Shown: positions 28,017 to 37,426 of the stretch, piece after piece | Numbering within the stretch: the first letter of the stretch is position 1 | Layout of the letters: each line of letters opens with the position of its first letter | Assembly: GCA_003021045.1 (NCBI GenBank) | Contig: PXRN01000005.1 | Coordinates: 1-64,000, forward strand | Source: Halobacteriales archaeon QS_4_69_34 | GTDB lineage: Archaea; Halobacteriota; Halobacteria; Halobacteriales; Halococcaceae | Length of the DNA: 64,000 nucleotides | Direction: 5' to 3' | Notes under the pieces: generated by a model | Told to the model about the DNA's origin: nothing | The model's database searches: none | The model's input: the letters and a program-made list of their open reading frames with translations, nothing else | Made by a program: the position numbers and the translations under genes

Positions 28017-29062
28017 TCACTCGATCGTGACGCCCTCGACGTCGAGCACCAGATCGTCCCCGTAGGCCGCGGCGGGCGTCTGATACCCGGCGGGGGCGTC
28101 GCCGTCGAGCACCCGTTCGAGCACCGCGAGCGTCGTCTCCACGGTGAAGGCGTAGGTCTCGGGCCCGTGCAGCCGCGCCGTGACCGCGTTCCCCGCTTCG
28201 TCGCGGACCTCGCCCCACAGCAGGCTCTCGCCCGCACGGCGCTCGCGCTCGTCCGGTCCCGAGACGCCGCGCTCGACCATCGCTCGCAGGAGGGTTGCAC
28301 CGGTCCCGAGCCGAGCAGCCGGCCAAGCGAGCGCAGGTTCTTTAGAACGCGGAGCTCGGTCTCGGAGACGCCGGTGTAGAACTCGACGTTCGGGATGCCC
28401 GTCGAGCGATACGCCGTCGAGACGTCGCCCCACGGGATCGACGTGGCGAGCCGTGCCCCCTCCCCGAAGTCGATCGTGCGCGTGCGCTCGCCGAGCGGGA
28501 CCTCGCGCAGGTCGCCGTCCTCCCGAACGACGCTCCCCCCGCCGAGGCTCTCCACGACCGTCGCCGCCGTCCCGGGCGAGACGCCGCCGAGATCGGTGAA
28601 CCCGAGCGCAAGGTGGGTCGCCTCCGGAAGCTGCTCGACGAGGTGGTTCGCCAGACAGTCCGAGGGCACGACGTCGAATCCCACGCCGGGCAGCGCCATG
28701 ACGCCGGCCTCGGCGGCGCGCTCCTCGCGCGCGGCGATCGCCTCGAAGACGTCGATCTCGCCGGTGATGTCGAGGTAGTGGGTTCCCGTCTCCAGACACG
28801 CCTCGACGAGGGGCTCGTAGGTGTGGATGAACGGCCCGGCGCAGTTGAGCACCACACTCGCGTCGTCGAGCTTCCGCTCGACGATCCTCGAGCTATCCAA
28901 CCCGAACACCCGCGTGTCGAGACCCAGCTCCGCGGCCTGTGCCTCGACCTGCTCCCGATCGCGTCCGGCGAGCGTAGGCGAGAGCCCGGCCTCGACCGCG
29001 GCGCGGGCGATCAGGTCGCCGGTGTAGCCATACGATCCGTACAGCAGGAGATCGTCGGTCAT
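28017..29062 (-). pseudogene. Saccharopine dehydrogenase-like/enoyl reductase gene, frameshifted
   Basis: The N-terminal 250 residues are in one frame: MTDDLLLYGSYGYTGDLIAR (Rossmann G-x-x-G-x-x-G), VVLNCAGPFIHTYEPLVEAC, and GVGFDVVPSDCLANHL. Near 28300-28312 the coding moves to another frame that continues LRAMVERGVSGPDERERRAG and YAFTVETTLAVLERVLDGDA and ends at 28017. Together they make a protein of normal length (about 350 residues) in the saccharopine dehydrogenase/trans-acting enoyl reductase family. The single frame change could be an authentic mutation or a sequencing error. Confidence 0.75.
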
Positions 29063-29148
29063 ACCCGATCCACCGCCGGTCACGTAATCAATCCACGTGA
29101 TGGCGAACCGCGTCCGGCCGAGTCACGGCGACGCCGCGGGCCGCCGGG

Positions 29149-30126
29149 TCAGCTCCAGAAGGCATCGGGGCCGTGGTCGTCCTGCCACGCGAACGCGAAC
29201 AGCCGCTTTGCAGGTACCCTACCGAGTTTCCGCCCGTCCGCGGCTCGGCCAGTCGTCCCGTCCCACCGCGTGCCGTCGGCGCGGAAGCTTCCGCCCTCGC
29301 CGTCTCCCTCGACCGGCGCGAACGAGTACCCGGGGTTCTCGAAGGCATAGATCCCCTCGGCGGTGGCGAAGACGACGACCGGGGCCCCGCCGACGGTCGT
29401 TTCGACGACGCCGCCTGCGGCCCGCACCCGTGTGGCCGGGAAGCCGAGCGCCCGCCCTCCGTGTTCGATCCCGAGCACGACGTCCTTGGGGTCGAGGTCC
29501 TCGCGCGTCCACTCCCGCGAGCCCGTTCTACCGTCCCCGTGACCACCCGTACTCCGGTGGACCGCGAGCCCGAATCCCTCGCTCTCGACGTACTGCCGGT
29601 AGGGTTCGGCGTCGTAGTCGATCGTCGCGGGCGCGTCGTTCGCGCTCGCGGCCTCGCTCTCGCCGCCGGGCGGCTGGAGCACCACGCCCTCGGGATACTC
29701 CCGACGGAAGCGTCCCAGCGAGAGTACCGATGCCGGCAGCGCATCCAGACGCTCGCCCTCGAACGCGCCGGCGATACACACGCCGCTCGATTGCTTCCAC
29801 TCGGAGCCCGTCTCGCGATCGTAGAGCACCAGGTCGTCGTCGGCGAGCTTGCCCGACACTCCGAAGGTCAGCGTCCGGCCGTCGACGCTCCGCCCGTAGA
29901 CGATCGCGCTGCCACAGAGCGGACACCACGTGATCGCCCGGGGCTCCCCGTCCACCACGTCGTTGACGACCTCGTGGTAGTCGAGGATTCGAACCGGGTA
30001 GGCTCGAGCGGGCTCGGCCTCGACGACGATGACTTCCTCGTCCGGATCGCCGTCGAACTCGCGAGCGAACGCGGGATCGTCGATGCTCGGGATCGCGTCC
30101 CGGGGGACCACCTCTCGGACGTTCAT
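29149..30126 (-). CDS. DUF3179 domain protein
   Basis: A 325-residue protein. Conserved DUF3179 words are visible: ARAYPVRILDYHEVVNDVVD near residues 48-67, RAITWCPLCGSAIVYGR near 72-88, GKLADDDLVLYDRETGSEW near 101-119 and EYPEGVVLQPP. The family's C-P-L-C-G and W-x-Q-x-x-G elements suggest metal or redox binding, but the role is unknown. There is no signal peptide here. CTTTTTGCC about 27 bases upstream supports the ATG. It is divergent from the Kelch lipoprotein, sharing a 123-base promoter region. Confidence 0.8.
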   Translation of the reverse strand: MNVREVVPRDAIPSIDDPAFAREFDGDPDEEVIVVEAEPARAYPVRILDYHEVVNDVVDGEPRAITWCPLCGSAIVYGRSVDGRTLTFGVSGKLADDDLVLYDRETGSEWKQSSGVCIAGAFEGERLDALPASVLSLGRFRREYPEGVVLQPPGGESEAASANDAPATIDYDAEPYRQYVESEGFGLAVHRSTGGHGDGRTGSREWTREDLDPKDVVLGIEHGGRALGFPATRVRAAGGVVETTVGGAPVVVFATAEGIYAFENPGYSFAPVEGDGEGGSFRADGTRWDGTTGRAADGRKLGRVPAKRLFAFAWQDDHGPDAFWS

Positions 30127-30249
30127 TCCCCCGAATTCGACCGGTGGGGCAAAAAGTACACCGTCGGTTCGGCCGGGCTCCGGCGCCGGTCCCCTCGCCC
30201 TCTCCTTACCGGACGGCGAAGCTTTAGGCGCGTGCCGCGCAGTCCGGTT

Positions 30250-31425
30250 ATGGATCGACGACGGTTTCTCGCCATCGTCGCCGGAGCCGGCGCGCTCTCG
30301 CTCGCGGGCTGCTCCGAGGACGGGACCGGCGCCGACGACACGACTGGAGGCTCCGACGCGACCGCCACCGCGACGAGCACTGCCGCGACGAGGACCGACG
30401 CTACCGACACACCGAGCGACGGTGCCGACGCAGCTACCGGCGGCGCGACCACCGGCACCCCGGTCGACGACACAGCGACCGGAACTACACCGACGGTCCC
30501 CGCCGACCTGTCCTGGAGTGCGGGGTCGCCGCTGCCCGGCGAGCGGAGCGAGGTGGCCACCGTCGCGCTCAACGGGCGGCTGTACGTGATCGGCGGCACG
30601 ACCCCCGAGGGGAGGACCGACGGGGTCGCCGTCTACGATCCCGGAGCGGCGTCGTGGACGCGGGCCGCGCCGCTCCCCGAGCGGCTCCACCACGTCGCGG
30701 CCGCCACGGTGGATGGAAGGATCTACGCGCTCGGGGGCTACGCCAACGGTTTCACGCCGACCGATTCGGTCCACGTCTACGACCCCGAACTGGACGCGTG
30801 GGCGGCCGGCCCGCCGCTCCCGACGCCCCGCGGCGCGATGACGGCCGAGGCCGTCGACGGCACCGTCTACGCGATCGGCGGCACGGCCGACGGCAGCGCG
30901 GTCACGACCGTCGCGGCGTACGCGCCCGACAGTGGGACGGACACCGCCGGTGACGGAGCGCCGGACTCGGAAAACGGGGCGGCAGAGTCGGCTGGCGAGT
31001 GGCGATCCGCCGCGCCGATGCCCACGGCGCGCGAGCACCTCGGGTCGGGCGTCGTCGATGGACGGGTGTACGTCGTCGGTGGGCGGCAAGGGTTCGTGAA
31101 TCCCGTCGGCGCGACCGAGGTGTACGACCCCGCCGCGGATTCCTGGAGCATGCTGTCATCGATGCCGACGCCCCGGGGTGGCATCGCGGGCGACGCGCTC
31201 GGCGGCCGCGTCTACGCCCTCGGCGGTGAGGAGCCCGAGCGGACCTTCGACACGGTGGCGGCCTACGACCCCGCCGCCGACGCGTGGACGACTGTCGCAC
31301 CGATGCCGACCGCCCGGCACGGTCTCGGCGTCGCCGGGCTCGACGGCCGGCTCTACGCCGTCGCCGGCGGCCGCGAGCCCGGCGGCTCCGCATCGGCGGT
31401 GCTGGAGGTACTGTCGGCCGAGTAG
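30250..31425 (+). CDS. Kelch-repeat Tat lipoprotein
   Basis: A 391-residue exported protein. It has a twin-arginine signal MDRRRFLAIVAGAGALSLAG with lipobox LAGC, then a Thr/Asp-rich linker to about residue 90. Five to six Kelch repeats follow, each with a G-G and later Y/W pair: LYVIGG, IYALGG, VYAIGG, VYVVGG, VYALGG and LYAVAGG, giving a beta-propeller. The C-terminus completes the blade set. It should sit outside the membrane, perhaps as a protein- or sugar-binding scaffold. GCTTTAGG at -27 supports the start. Confidence 0.85.
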   Translation: MDRRRFLAIVAGAGALSLAGCSEDGTGADDTTGGSDATATATSTAATRTDATDTPSDGADAATGGATTGTPVDDTATGTTPTVPADLSWSAGSPLPGERSEVATVALNGRLYVIGGTTPEGRTDGVAVYDPGAASWTRAAPLPERLHHVAAATVDGRIYALGGYANGFTPTDSVHVYDPELDAWAAGPPLPTPRGAMTAEAVDGTVYAIGGTADGSAVTTVAAYAPDSGTDTAGDGAPDSENGAAESAGEWRSAAPMPTAREHLGSGVVDGRVYVVGGRQGFVNPVGATEVYDPAADSWSMLSSMPTPRGGIAGDALGGRVYALGGEEPERTFDTVAAYDPAADAWTTVAPMPTARHGLGVAGLDGRLYAVAGGREPGGSASAVLEVLSAE

Positions 31426-31511
31426 CGGGGCCGGAGCGGAGGGTAGTCGGGAGGGAACGACCCCCGACGGCGACGAAAGGGTAGAATCATACGTGTGGCC
31501 AGTAGAACCGT

Positions 31512-32741
31512 GTGCAACTCGTGTCCGGTCCCGCCAGTGGAACGAAACGCGCTCTCCGAATCGCCGGCGTGCTCGCGCTGTGTATCCTCGCCGCGAGCGC
31601 CCTCCCCGCGCCGATAGCGGCGGGAGCGGCGACAGCGGTATCGACGACTCCAGTCCCGGTCACGCCGGAAGCCGCGGTCGTGTCGGCAACGCCGGCATCG
31701 GCCGCGGTAGCCGAGCCGGGACCGCCGTCGGCGCAGGTGACATCGGCGGCGTCAGCGGTACAGACAGAGGACAACGCCACGTTCGCCGTGCGACAGGGCG
31801 ACGCCTGCGCCGAGATCACGCCGCTCGGCGACGGGACCCGGTCGGTCGAGGCGTTCTACGACTACCGCGGCCCACCGATATCGAGTTCGCTCGGGACGCG
31901 CGCCCTCCAGATCGACGGTGTCAGCCAGCTGTTCGTCTACGATGGGAGCGAGGGCACGAGCCTCGTGCTCTTTCACGACCGCTACGAGACCACGCCGGCC
32001 ACGGAGACCGCGACCGTCGTCTTCGAGCTCTCGAACCTCTCTGCGGGAGGCGAATGGCTGCGGACCGGCGACACCCACGAGGGGAGCCAGGACTCCTTTT
32101 CGAGTTCCGGGGGCGCGGCACGCGTCGAGTGGGTCTGGACGACGAACCGCACCGACGGGGCGCTGTTCCGCGGGCTGGGCGAGGGAGCGATCCGGGTCGA
32201 GCCGGATTTCGGCGGGGCCGAGGAGACGATCCGGGCGTGGGGCGTGCGAACCGGCGAGGACGACCGACTGATCGGGCTCGACAGGACCGAGCCGATCACG
32301 ATCGAGCGCGGCCTCTGTGGACGTGCGGGTCGCGGGCAGGGATCCACGTTCACGGTGACTGCGACGGAGACGGCGATCCCGACGAATCAGACGACGGCCG
32401 CGACGGTGACTCGAACGCCGACCTCGGTTCCGACGCGGACGACGGTTCGAACCACGACGACCACGGCCGGGACTGCGACAACGACGGCGGTCCCGACGAC
32501 CACGACAGCCGCGACACCGACCACGACAGCCGCGACGCCCGCCGCGACGGCCACGGCGACCGTGGCGGCGACGGGGACAGGGAACGCGACGGCGACGCCA
32601 GCCGGCGAGGAGGGAATAGTAGCCAGCCTCGGGCTCGACAACGCCTTCGTGCTCGCCACGCTGTTGCTCATCGTCATGCTGGTCACGATGGCCGTCATCT
32701 CGCAGGTGATCGAGCGGCGCTCGGACGAATCCGAGCGGTAG
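31512..32741 (+). CDS. Surface protein with Thr-rich stalk and C-terminal anchor
   Basis: A 409-residue protein with GTG start. It has an N-terminal hydrophobic signal (about residues 14-40), a globular beta domain (about 85-275) containing FVYDGSEGTSLVLFHDRYET and one Cys pair candidate (CAEI, GLCG), then a Thr/Ala stalk (about 280-365). A membrane helix AFVLATLLLIVMLVTMAVIS and a short charged tail end the protein. It resembles haloarchaeal cell-surface glycoproteins, anchored by a helix rather than by a PGF archaeosortase signal. The function is not known. Confidence 0.75.
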   Translation: MQLVSGPASGTKRALRIAGVLALCILAASALPAPIAAGAATAVSTTPVPVTPEAAVVSATPASAAVAEPGPPSAQVTSAASAVQTEDNATFAVRQGDACAEITPLGDGTRSVEAFYDYRGPPISSSLGTRALQIDGVSQLFVYDGSEGTSLVLFHDRYETTPATETATVVFELSNLSAGGEWLRTGDTHEGSQDSFSSSGGAARVEWVWTTNRTDGALFRGLGEGAIRVEPDFGGAEETIRAWGVRTGEDDRLIGLDRTEPITIERGLCGRAGRGQGSTFTVTATETAIPTNQTTAATVTRTPTSVPTRTTVRTTTTTAGTATTTAVPTTTTAATPTTTAATPAATATATVAATGTGNATATPAGEEGIVASLGLDNAFVLATLLLIVMLVTMAVISQVIERRSDESER

Positions 32742-32893
32742 CACGCTGCCGAGCGACCGATCGACGGACCGCGGGCGGTCGCCGGACGGCTACGGGCGGC
32801 CGTGGCGCGGGGCTCTCCGCGCTGGTCGTGCGAGGGAGCGACGGACGATCGAACCGGTCCGACCGGCGAGCGTCACGCGGCGACGGGTCGGCT

Positions 32894-34078
32894 TTAGGCC
32901 CCGGCGGCGGTGGTCGAGCCGCCGGCCCCGTCGGCTTCGAGCAGCTCCTTGTACCGGTTGCGGATGGTGACGTTCGAGACCTCCGCGGCCGCGCTCACCT
33001 CGTCTTGGGTGAGCTTGCGGTTGGTGAGGATGCCGGCAGCGTAGATCGCGGCCGCGGCGAGCCCGACGGGGCTCTTGCCGCTGTGGAGGCCGGTCCGCTT
33101 GGCGGTGCGGAGCAGCTCGCGTGCGCGATGCTCGGTCTCGCCCGAGACGTCGAGGTCGGAGGCAAAGCGCGAGACGTACTGCTCGGGGTCGGGCGGACCG
33201 ATCTCGAGGCCGAGCTGGCGGACCACGTAACGGTAGGCGCGCTTGAACTCCATCTCGTCGACCCGGGAGACGGCGGCGACCTCGTCGATCGTCCGGGGGG
33301 TGCCGGTCCGACGAGCCGCCCCGTAGAGGGCGGCGGTGGCGATCGCCTCGATCGAGCGCCCGGGCAGGAGGTCCTCCGCGAGCGCGCGCCGGTAGATCAC
33401 GCTCGCGGTCTCCCGGACGTCCTCGGGCAGCCCCAGCGCCGAGGCCATGCGCTCGATCTCGCCCAGTGCCTGCTTGAGGTTGCGCTCCTTGGAGTCCCGG
33501 GTACGGAAGCGCTCGTCCCACGTCCGGAGGCGCTGCATCTTCCGGCGCTGGCGCGAGGAGAGGGCGTTACCGTAGGCGTCCTTGTCCTGCCAGCCGATCT
33601 GGCTCGACAGCCCCTCGTCGTGCATCATCTTCGTCGTCGGCGCTCCGACGCGGCGCTTCTCGTCCCGTTCGGCGGCGTCGAACGCGCGCCACTCGGGACC
33701 GCGGTCGATTTCGTCCTCGTCGACGACGAGCCCACAGTCCGCACAGACGGTCTCGGCGTGCTCCTCGTCGCTGACGAGCCGCCCGCCACACTCCGGACAG
33801 ACGAGCTCGTCCTCGTGTTCGGCCGCCTCGGCCTCGCGGGCCTCGGTGTTCCTCTTGTGCGCCCCGGTCCGCTCGGCCCCGCCGGCGTCGCTCCCGGACG
33901 CGGCGCTCCACGCGCGGGTCGTGCCGGCGGTGCGCCCGTCGGCGGCGTCGCGCTCGCCGCCGGCGTGTTCGCTGTCGATGGGTTCGCCGTCGACGCGCTC
34001 GTCGGCAGTGTGCTCGTCGGCGCTCTCGGCGCGTTCGCGTGGATCGGTCGTTCGGGTGTGCTGTGTTTCGGATTCCAA
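32894..34078 (-). CDS. tfb: Transcription initiation factor IIB (TFB)
   Basis: A TFIIB homologue that bridges TBP/TATA DNA and RNA polymerase. A zinc ribbon CPECGGRLVSDEEHAETVCA with ..DCG is followed by the B-finger/linker with WRAFDAAERDEKRRVGAP, then two cyclin repeats (EIERMASALGLPEDVRETAS and the second YVSRFASDLDVSGETEHRAR). The C-terminal helix-turn-helix is TQDEVSAAAEVSNVTIRNRY. The N-terminal extension of about 95 acidic residues before the ribbon is longer than usual. No ATG is available in frame close by; TTG at 34078 (LESETQHTRTT) is my best start. Confidence 0.85.
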   Translation of the reverse strand: MESETQHTRTTDPRERAESADEHTADERVDGEPIDSEHAGGERDAADGRTAGTTRAWSAASGSDAGGAERTGAHKRNTEAREAEAAEHEDELVCPECGGRLVSDEEHAETVCADCGLVVDEDEIDRGPEWRAFDAAERDEKRRVGAPTTKMMHDEGLSSQIGWQDKDAYGNALSSRQRRKMQRLRTWDERFRTRDSKERNLKQALGEIERMASALGLPEDVRETASVIYRRALAEDLLPGRSIEAIATAALYGAARRTGTPRTIDEVAAVSRVDEMEFKRAYRYVVRQLGLEIGPPDPEQYVSRFASDLDVSGETEHRARELLRTAKRTGLHSGKSPVGLAAAAIYAAGILTNRKLTQDEVSAAAEVSNVTIRNRYKELLEADGAGGSTTAAGA

Positions 34079-34347
34079 CTGACTGAGTGGTGAGCGAAGG
34101 CTCGGGTGTTCGGCGGACGATGCTCGGTTCGACGTTCCATGATAGAGGCCGAACCGACTTGTACCTTCGGTTGGCGTATGCCAACCTGAACGACGATCGC
34201 CGCCGTCGAGAGAGCCTCCCCGTCGACCGGTTCGACGCCTCGAATCCGATTTCAGCCCCGAAAGACGCCGGGAATGCTCCGAACCGATCCGACGACTGTG
34301 CCGGCCGGACCCGGAACGGTTATTTGGCAATGGGCGAAACGGGTCGT

Positions 34348-35067
34348 GTGCGGGAGTTCGTCTTCACCGTCGAGTACGGGCGCGGGCACGACCCGGTGAT
34401 GGACGTCTTCATCGACCACCCTGCCATGGTCTCGAAGACGCTCGCGTGTGCGGTCACGCCCGAGAGCAACTGGCGGCTCGACCGGATCACCGGACCCGAG
34501 GAGGGCCTCTCGGCACTGGACGGGCCGTTTCTCGATCCCGACCACTGCAACGAGTGTCTCGGCTCCCACGCCTGTGGTGCCACACAGCGCTACGAGGTAC
34601 TCGCGCGCGGGCCGACCGAGCGGACGGTCTATGCCCACCAGACCGAGATCGAGGGCTGTCACTCGATCCCCTATCTCGCGTCGCGCTCGCTCGGCGACGG
34701 GCTGTTCTACGCGGCCGAGCGCCGCGAGCATCGGTACGAATGGCGGATCCTCTTGCCCGACGACGGGCGCGTCGGGGGGCTCTACGACGCTATCCAGGCC
34801 GAGCTCGGCGACGGGCTGCGGGTGGACCTCACCCACCTCGGCGCGCCCACCCACTGGAGCGACGAAGCCGTCTGTGCCACCGAGCTCCCCTACGAGCAGC
34901 GCGCCGCGCTCGAATGCGCCGTCGAGGCCGGCTACTACGAGACCCCGCGCACGACCACCCTCGAAGCGCTCGCCGAGGAACACGGCCTCGCGCGTTCGAC
35001 GCTCCAGTACCGGCTCCGCCGCGCGGAGGCGTGGCTCACGGAGAACTTCGTCGCTGAGTGTCTGTGA
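34348..35067 (+). CDS. Bat-type HTH-10 transcription regulator
   Basis: A 239-residue regulator with the bacterioopsin-activator-like arrangement: an N-terminal sensor (VREFVFTVEYGRGHDPVMDV) with Cys-rich CNECLGSHACG near residues 64-74, and a C-terminal HTH_10 DNA-binding domain (ETPRTTTLEALAEEHGLARS, then TLQYRLRRAEAW). The GTG at 34348 is preferred to the ATG 18 bases upstream because GGTTATTTGG is centred 27 bases before it. It probably controls a nearby or distant gene set; no target is visible. It is divergent from TFB. Confidence 0.8.
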   Translation: MREFVFTVEYGRGHDPVMDVFIDHPAMVSKTLACAVTPESNWRLDRITGPEEGLSALDGPFLDPDHCNECLGSHACGATQRYEVLARGPTERTVYAHQTEIEGCHSIPYLASRSLGDGLFYAAERREHRYEWRILLPDDGRVGGLYDAIQAELGDGLRVDLTHLGAPTHWSDEAVCATELPYEQRAALECAVEAGYYETPRTTTLEALAEEHGLARSTLQYRLRRAEAWLTENFVAECL

Positions 35068-35199
35068 GGGCGATTGGATGGCTCGCGGATGAATCGAGAC
35101 CGCAAATCGCAGGTCGAACGAGGACGTCCGCCCGCTCCGCAGGCCAGTGCTTCGCGCCTCGGGTTCGACCGATTCGCCGGGGGACGACCCCGGTCGGGA

Positions 35200-35445
35200 G
35201 CGTCGAGTGGAGCGAGGCGACGAGGAGGGTGTATCGAGCGAGCCACGAACCGCGAGCGCCGGTACACGCGAGAGACCGCCCCGCACCGCTTCGCAGCTGC
35301 CCGCCACCGCGACCGCACAGTCGACACGCCTCCCCGACCGGTCCCCTCGCTCGGGTCACCGCACCGCAACCGCGGCCCTCGCTCAGCCATCCCTCGCACG
35401 GAAGAGCGCTCTCCACCGCAGCGCGCTCCCCGCGCGCCGACCGCT
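35200..35445 (+). repeat. Modular GC-rich intergenic repeat, copy B
   Basis: Shows ACCGCGAGCGCCG, CACGCGAGAGACCGC, CACCGCTTCGC, CCACCGCGACCGCA, CACGCCTCCCC, CTCGCTCGGG, ACCGCACCGCAAC, GGCCCTCGCTC and TCCCTCGCACGG, in the same order as copies A and D. It fills the gap between the Bat-type regulator and psmA. Confidence 0.7.
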
Positions 35446-35550
35446 ACCACGGGCAGCGCGGGGGGGTCGAGAGGGAAAGCGACAAAACGAGTGAGACGGC
35501 AGAGACGAGAAGGGAGAACGGAACTGATCGGCCGTAGCGACGCAGAAGGG

Positions 35551-35558
35551 CTTTAAAC
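35551..35558 (+). promoter_or_regulatory. TATA box of the proteasome operon
   Basis: CTTTAAAC is centred about 42 bases before the psmA ATG, implying a short leader of about 15 bases. Confidence 0.6.
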
Positions 35559-35595
35559 GGCCCGCCCTAACCCGAAGTGAAGGACGACCCGAACC

Positions 35596-36348
35596 ATGCA
35601 AGGACAACAACAGCAGCAGGCCTACGACCGGGGGATCACGATCTTCTCCCCGGACGGACGGCTCTACCAGGTCGAGTACGCCCGCGAGGCGGTCAAGCGC
35701 GGCACGGCGAGCATCGGCGTCCGCACCGCGAGTGGCGTCGTGCTCGCGGTCGACAAGCCCTCGCGATCGCCGCTGATCGAACGATCGAGCGTCGAGAAGA
35801 TCCACAAGGCCGACGACCACATCGGCATCGCCACGGCGGGCCACGTCGCCGACGGCCGCCAGCTCGTCGACTTCGCGCGCCGGCGCGCACAGATCAACGG
35901 GCTGCGCTACGACGAGCCCATCGGCGTCGAGACGCTCACCAAGGAGGTCACCGACCACATCCAGCAGTACACCCAGGTGGGCGGCGCGCGCCCGTTCGGC
36001 GTCGCACTGCTCATCGGCGGCATCGAGGACGGCACCCCACAGCTCTACGAGACCGATCCCTCGGGCACCCCCAGCGAGTGGAAGGCCCACGCCATCGGCT
36101 CCAATCGCGCCGAGATGCAGGAGCACTTGGAGGAGAACTACACCGAGGGGATGGATCTCGACGGCGGGATCGGCCTCGCACTCCGGACGCTCGCGTCGAT
36201 CGGCGACGACGAACTCGAACCCGAGGGCGTCGGCGTCGCCACCGTGGACGCCGAGTCCGAGCGGTTCGTCGAGCTCACGATCGAGGAGACCGCGGAGTAC
36301 ATCGACGAACACGACCTGCTCGCCGACGACGCGGAGGAAGAAGCATGA
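35596..36348 (+). CDS. psmA: Proteasome subunit alpha
   Basis: A 250-residue alpha subunit of the 20S proteasome. Hallmarks are the N-terminal H0 helix and the YDRGITIFSPDGRLYQVEYA segment (residues 9-28), which makes the gated outer ring. Also seen are VKRGTASIGVRTASG, IGIATAGHVADGRQL and PFGVALLIGG. The acidic tail (ADDAEEEA) is haloarchaeal. Its stop codon overlaps the ATG of psmB, so alpha and beta rings are made from one mRNA. Confidence 0.95.
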   Translation: MQGQQQQQAYDRGITIFSPDGRLYQVEYAREAVKRGTASIGVRTASGVVLAVDKPSRSPLIERSSVEKIHKADDHIGIATAGHVADGRQLVDFARRRAQINGLRYDEPIGVETLTKEVTDHIQQYTQVGGARPFGVALLIGGIEDGTPQLYETDPSGTPSEWKAHAIGSNRAEMQEHLEENYTEGMDLDGGIGLALRTLASIGDDELEPEGVGVATVDAESERFVELTIEETAEYIDEHDLLADDAEEEA

Positions 36349-37070
36349 ACGACTCCAGTCACACGCCGGGAGCGCTCCCACCGACGGCCGGCGGCATCGA
36401 CCGGACGAACGTCTACGAGCCCGAGCTGGGCTCGCTGCCCGACGGGGGCGACAGGGACGACGCTGCCGTCAGCAAGACCGGGACGACCACGGTGGGACTG
36501 ACCACCGAGGCGGGCGTCGTGATCGCCACCGACCGGCGCGCGAGCCTCGCCGGCCGGTTCGTCTCGAACAAGAACGTCACCAAGGTCGAGCAGGTCCACC
36601 CGACGGCGGCGCTGACGCTCGTCGGCTCGGTCGGCGGCGCACAGTCGTTCGTCCGGAATCTGCGCGCCGAGACCAATCTTTATGGGGCCCGGCGCGGCGA
36701 ACCCATGTCGGTCTCGGCGCTGGCCACGCTGGCGGGCAACTTCGCGCGCGGCGGTCCGTTCTTCGCCATCAACCCGATCCTCGGTGGCGTCGACGAGGAG
36801 GGCCACCACGTCTTCACCATCGACCCCGCCGGGGGCATCATGGAAGACGAGTACAGCGTCACCGGCAGCGGGATGCAGCTCGCCTACGGCGTGCTCGAAA
36901 GGGAGTACGAGGAGGGGCTCTCGAACGAGGACGCCACCGAGGTCGCCGCCCGCGCCGTCAAGAGCGCTGTCGAGCGCGACACCGGCTCCGGTAACGGCGT
37001 CGTCTTCGCCGAGATCACCGAGGCGGGCGTCGACGTCCACCGCCACTCCGACTTCGCGGACGTGCTGTAG
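36345..37070 (+). CDS. psmB: Proteasome subunit beta
   Basis: A 241-residue precursor of the catalytic beta subunit. The propeptide of 46 residues ends at TG, and cleavage exposes Thr47 (TTTVGLTTEAG). The conserved aspartate of IATDRRAS is Thr+16, and a lysine in NKNVTKVEQV follows; a serine in SVTGSGMQLAYG completes the site. It assembles with alpha rings to make the 20S protease and shares ATGA with the psmA stop. Adjacency of psmA and psmB is unusual for the haloarchaea I know. Confidence 0.95.
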   Translation: MNDSSHTPGALPPTAGGIDRTNVYEPELGSLPDGGDRDDAAVSKTGTTTVGLTTEAGVVIATDRRASLAGRFVSNKNVTKVEQVHPTAALTLVGSVGGAQSFVRNLRAETNLYGARRGEPMSVSALATLAGNFARGGPFFAINPILGGVDEEGHHVFTIDPAGGIMEDEYSVTGSGMQLAYGVLEREYEEGLSNEDATEVAARAVKSAVERDTGSGNGVVFAEITEAGVDVHRHSDFADVL

Positions 37071-37426
37071 CCGCACGACGCGCTCGCCACGCGGCCGTTC
37101 GGGCACGCAATCCCGATCGGCGCAGGCAGATAGCACCTTCCGCTCACAGCGAGGAACCGGTTTCGATACCGGACGATGGTCCCGATCACCGAGTGCTCGC
37201 GCCCGATTCCGCCCTCTCGCGGGTGAGTCCCCGTTCGGTCTCGGGTCGTTTTCGGGCTCGCCGAACCTGCCGTGCCGAACGAGTCCGGCCGTCGTGGACG
37301 ACGGCGGGTGCGTCCGAGCGGGTCGAGCACCTCCGCGCGCCGGATTGGCCGACCGAGCGTCCCCGTCAGTCGGACTCGCCGGCGGTGCGGACAAACGGGC
37401 GACGCGGGCCGAGTGGGGAGGACCGT
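37071..37426. other. Gap between psmB and nikR-like gene
   Basis: About 356 bases without a convincing ORF. A small hairpin (CCGGT and ACCGG around TTCGAT, 37157-37172) may end the proteasome transcript. I see nothing else of note. Confidence 0.4.

Noticed and set aside
32380-32600. Thr/Ala tandem-like repeats that could be a microsatellite
   Set aside because: They encode the stalk of the surface protein; no exact unit is repeated.
31178-34093. A 971-codon frame across the surface-protein and TFB genes
   Set aside because: It is made of Asp/Arg-rich shadow sequence and antisense TFB.
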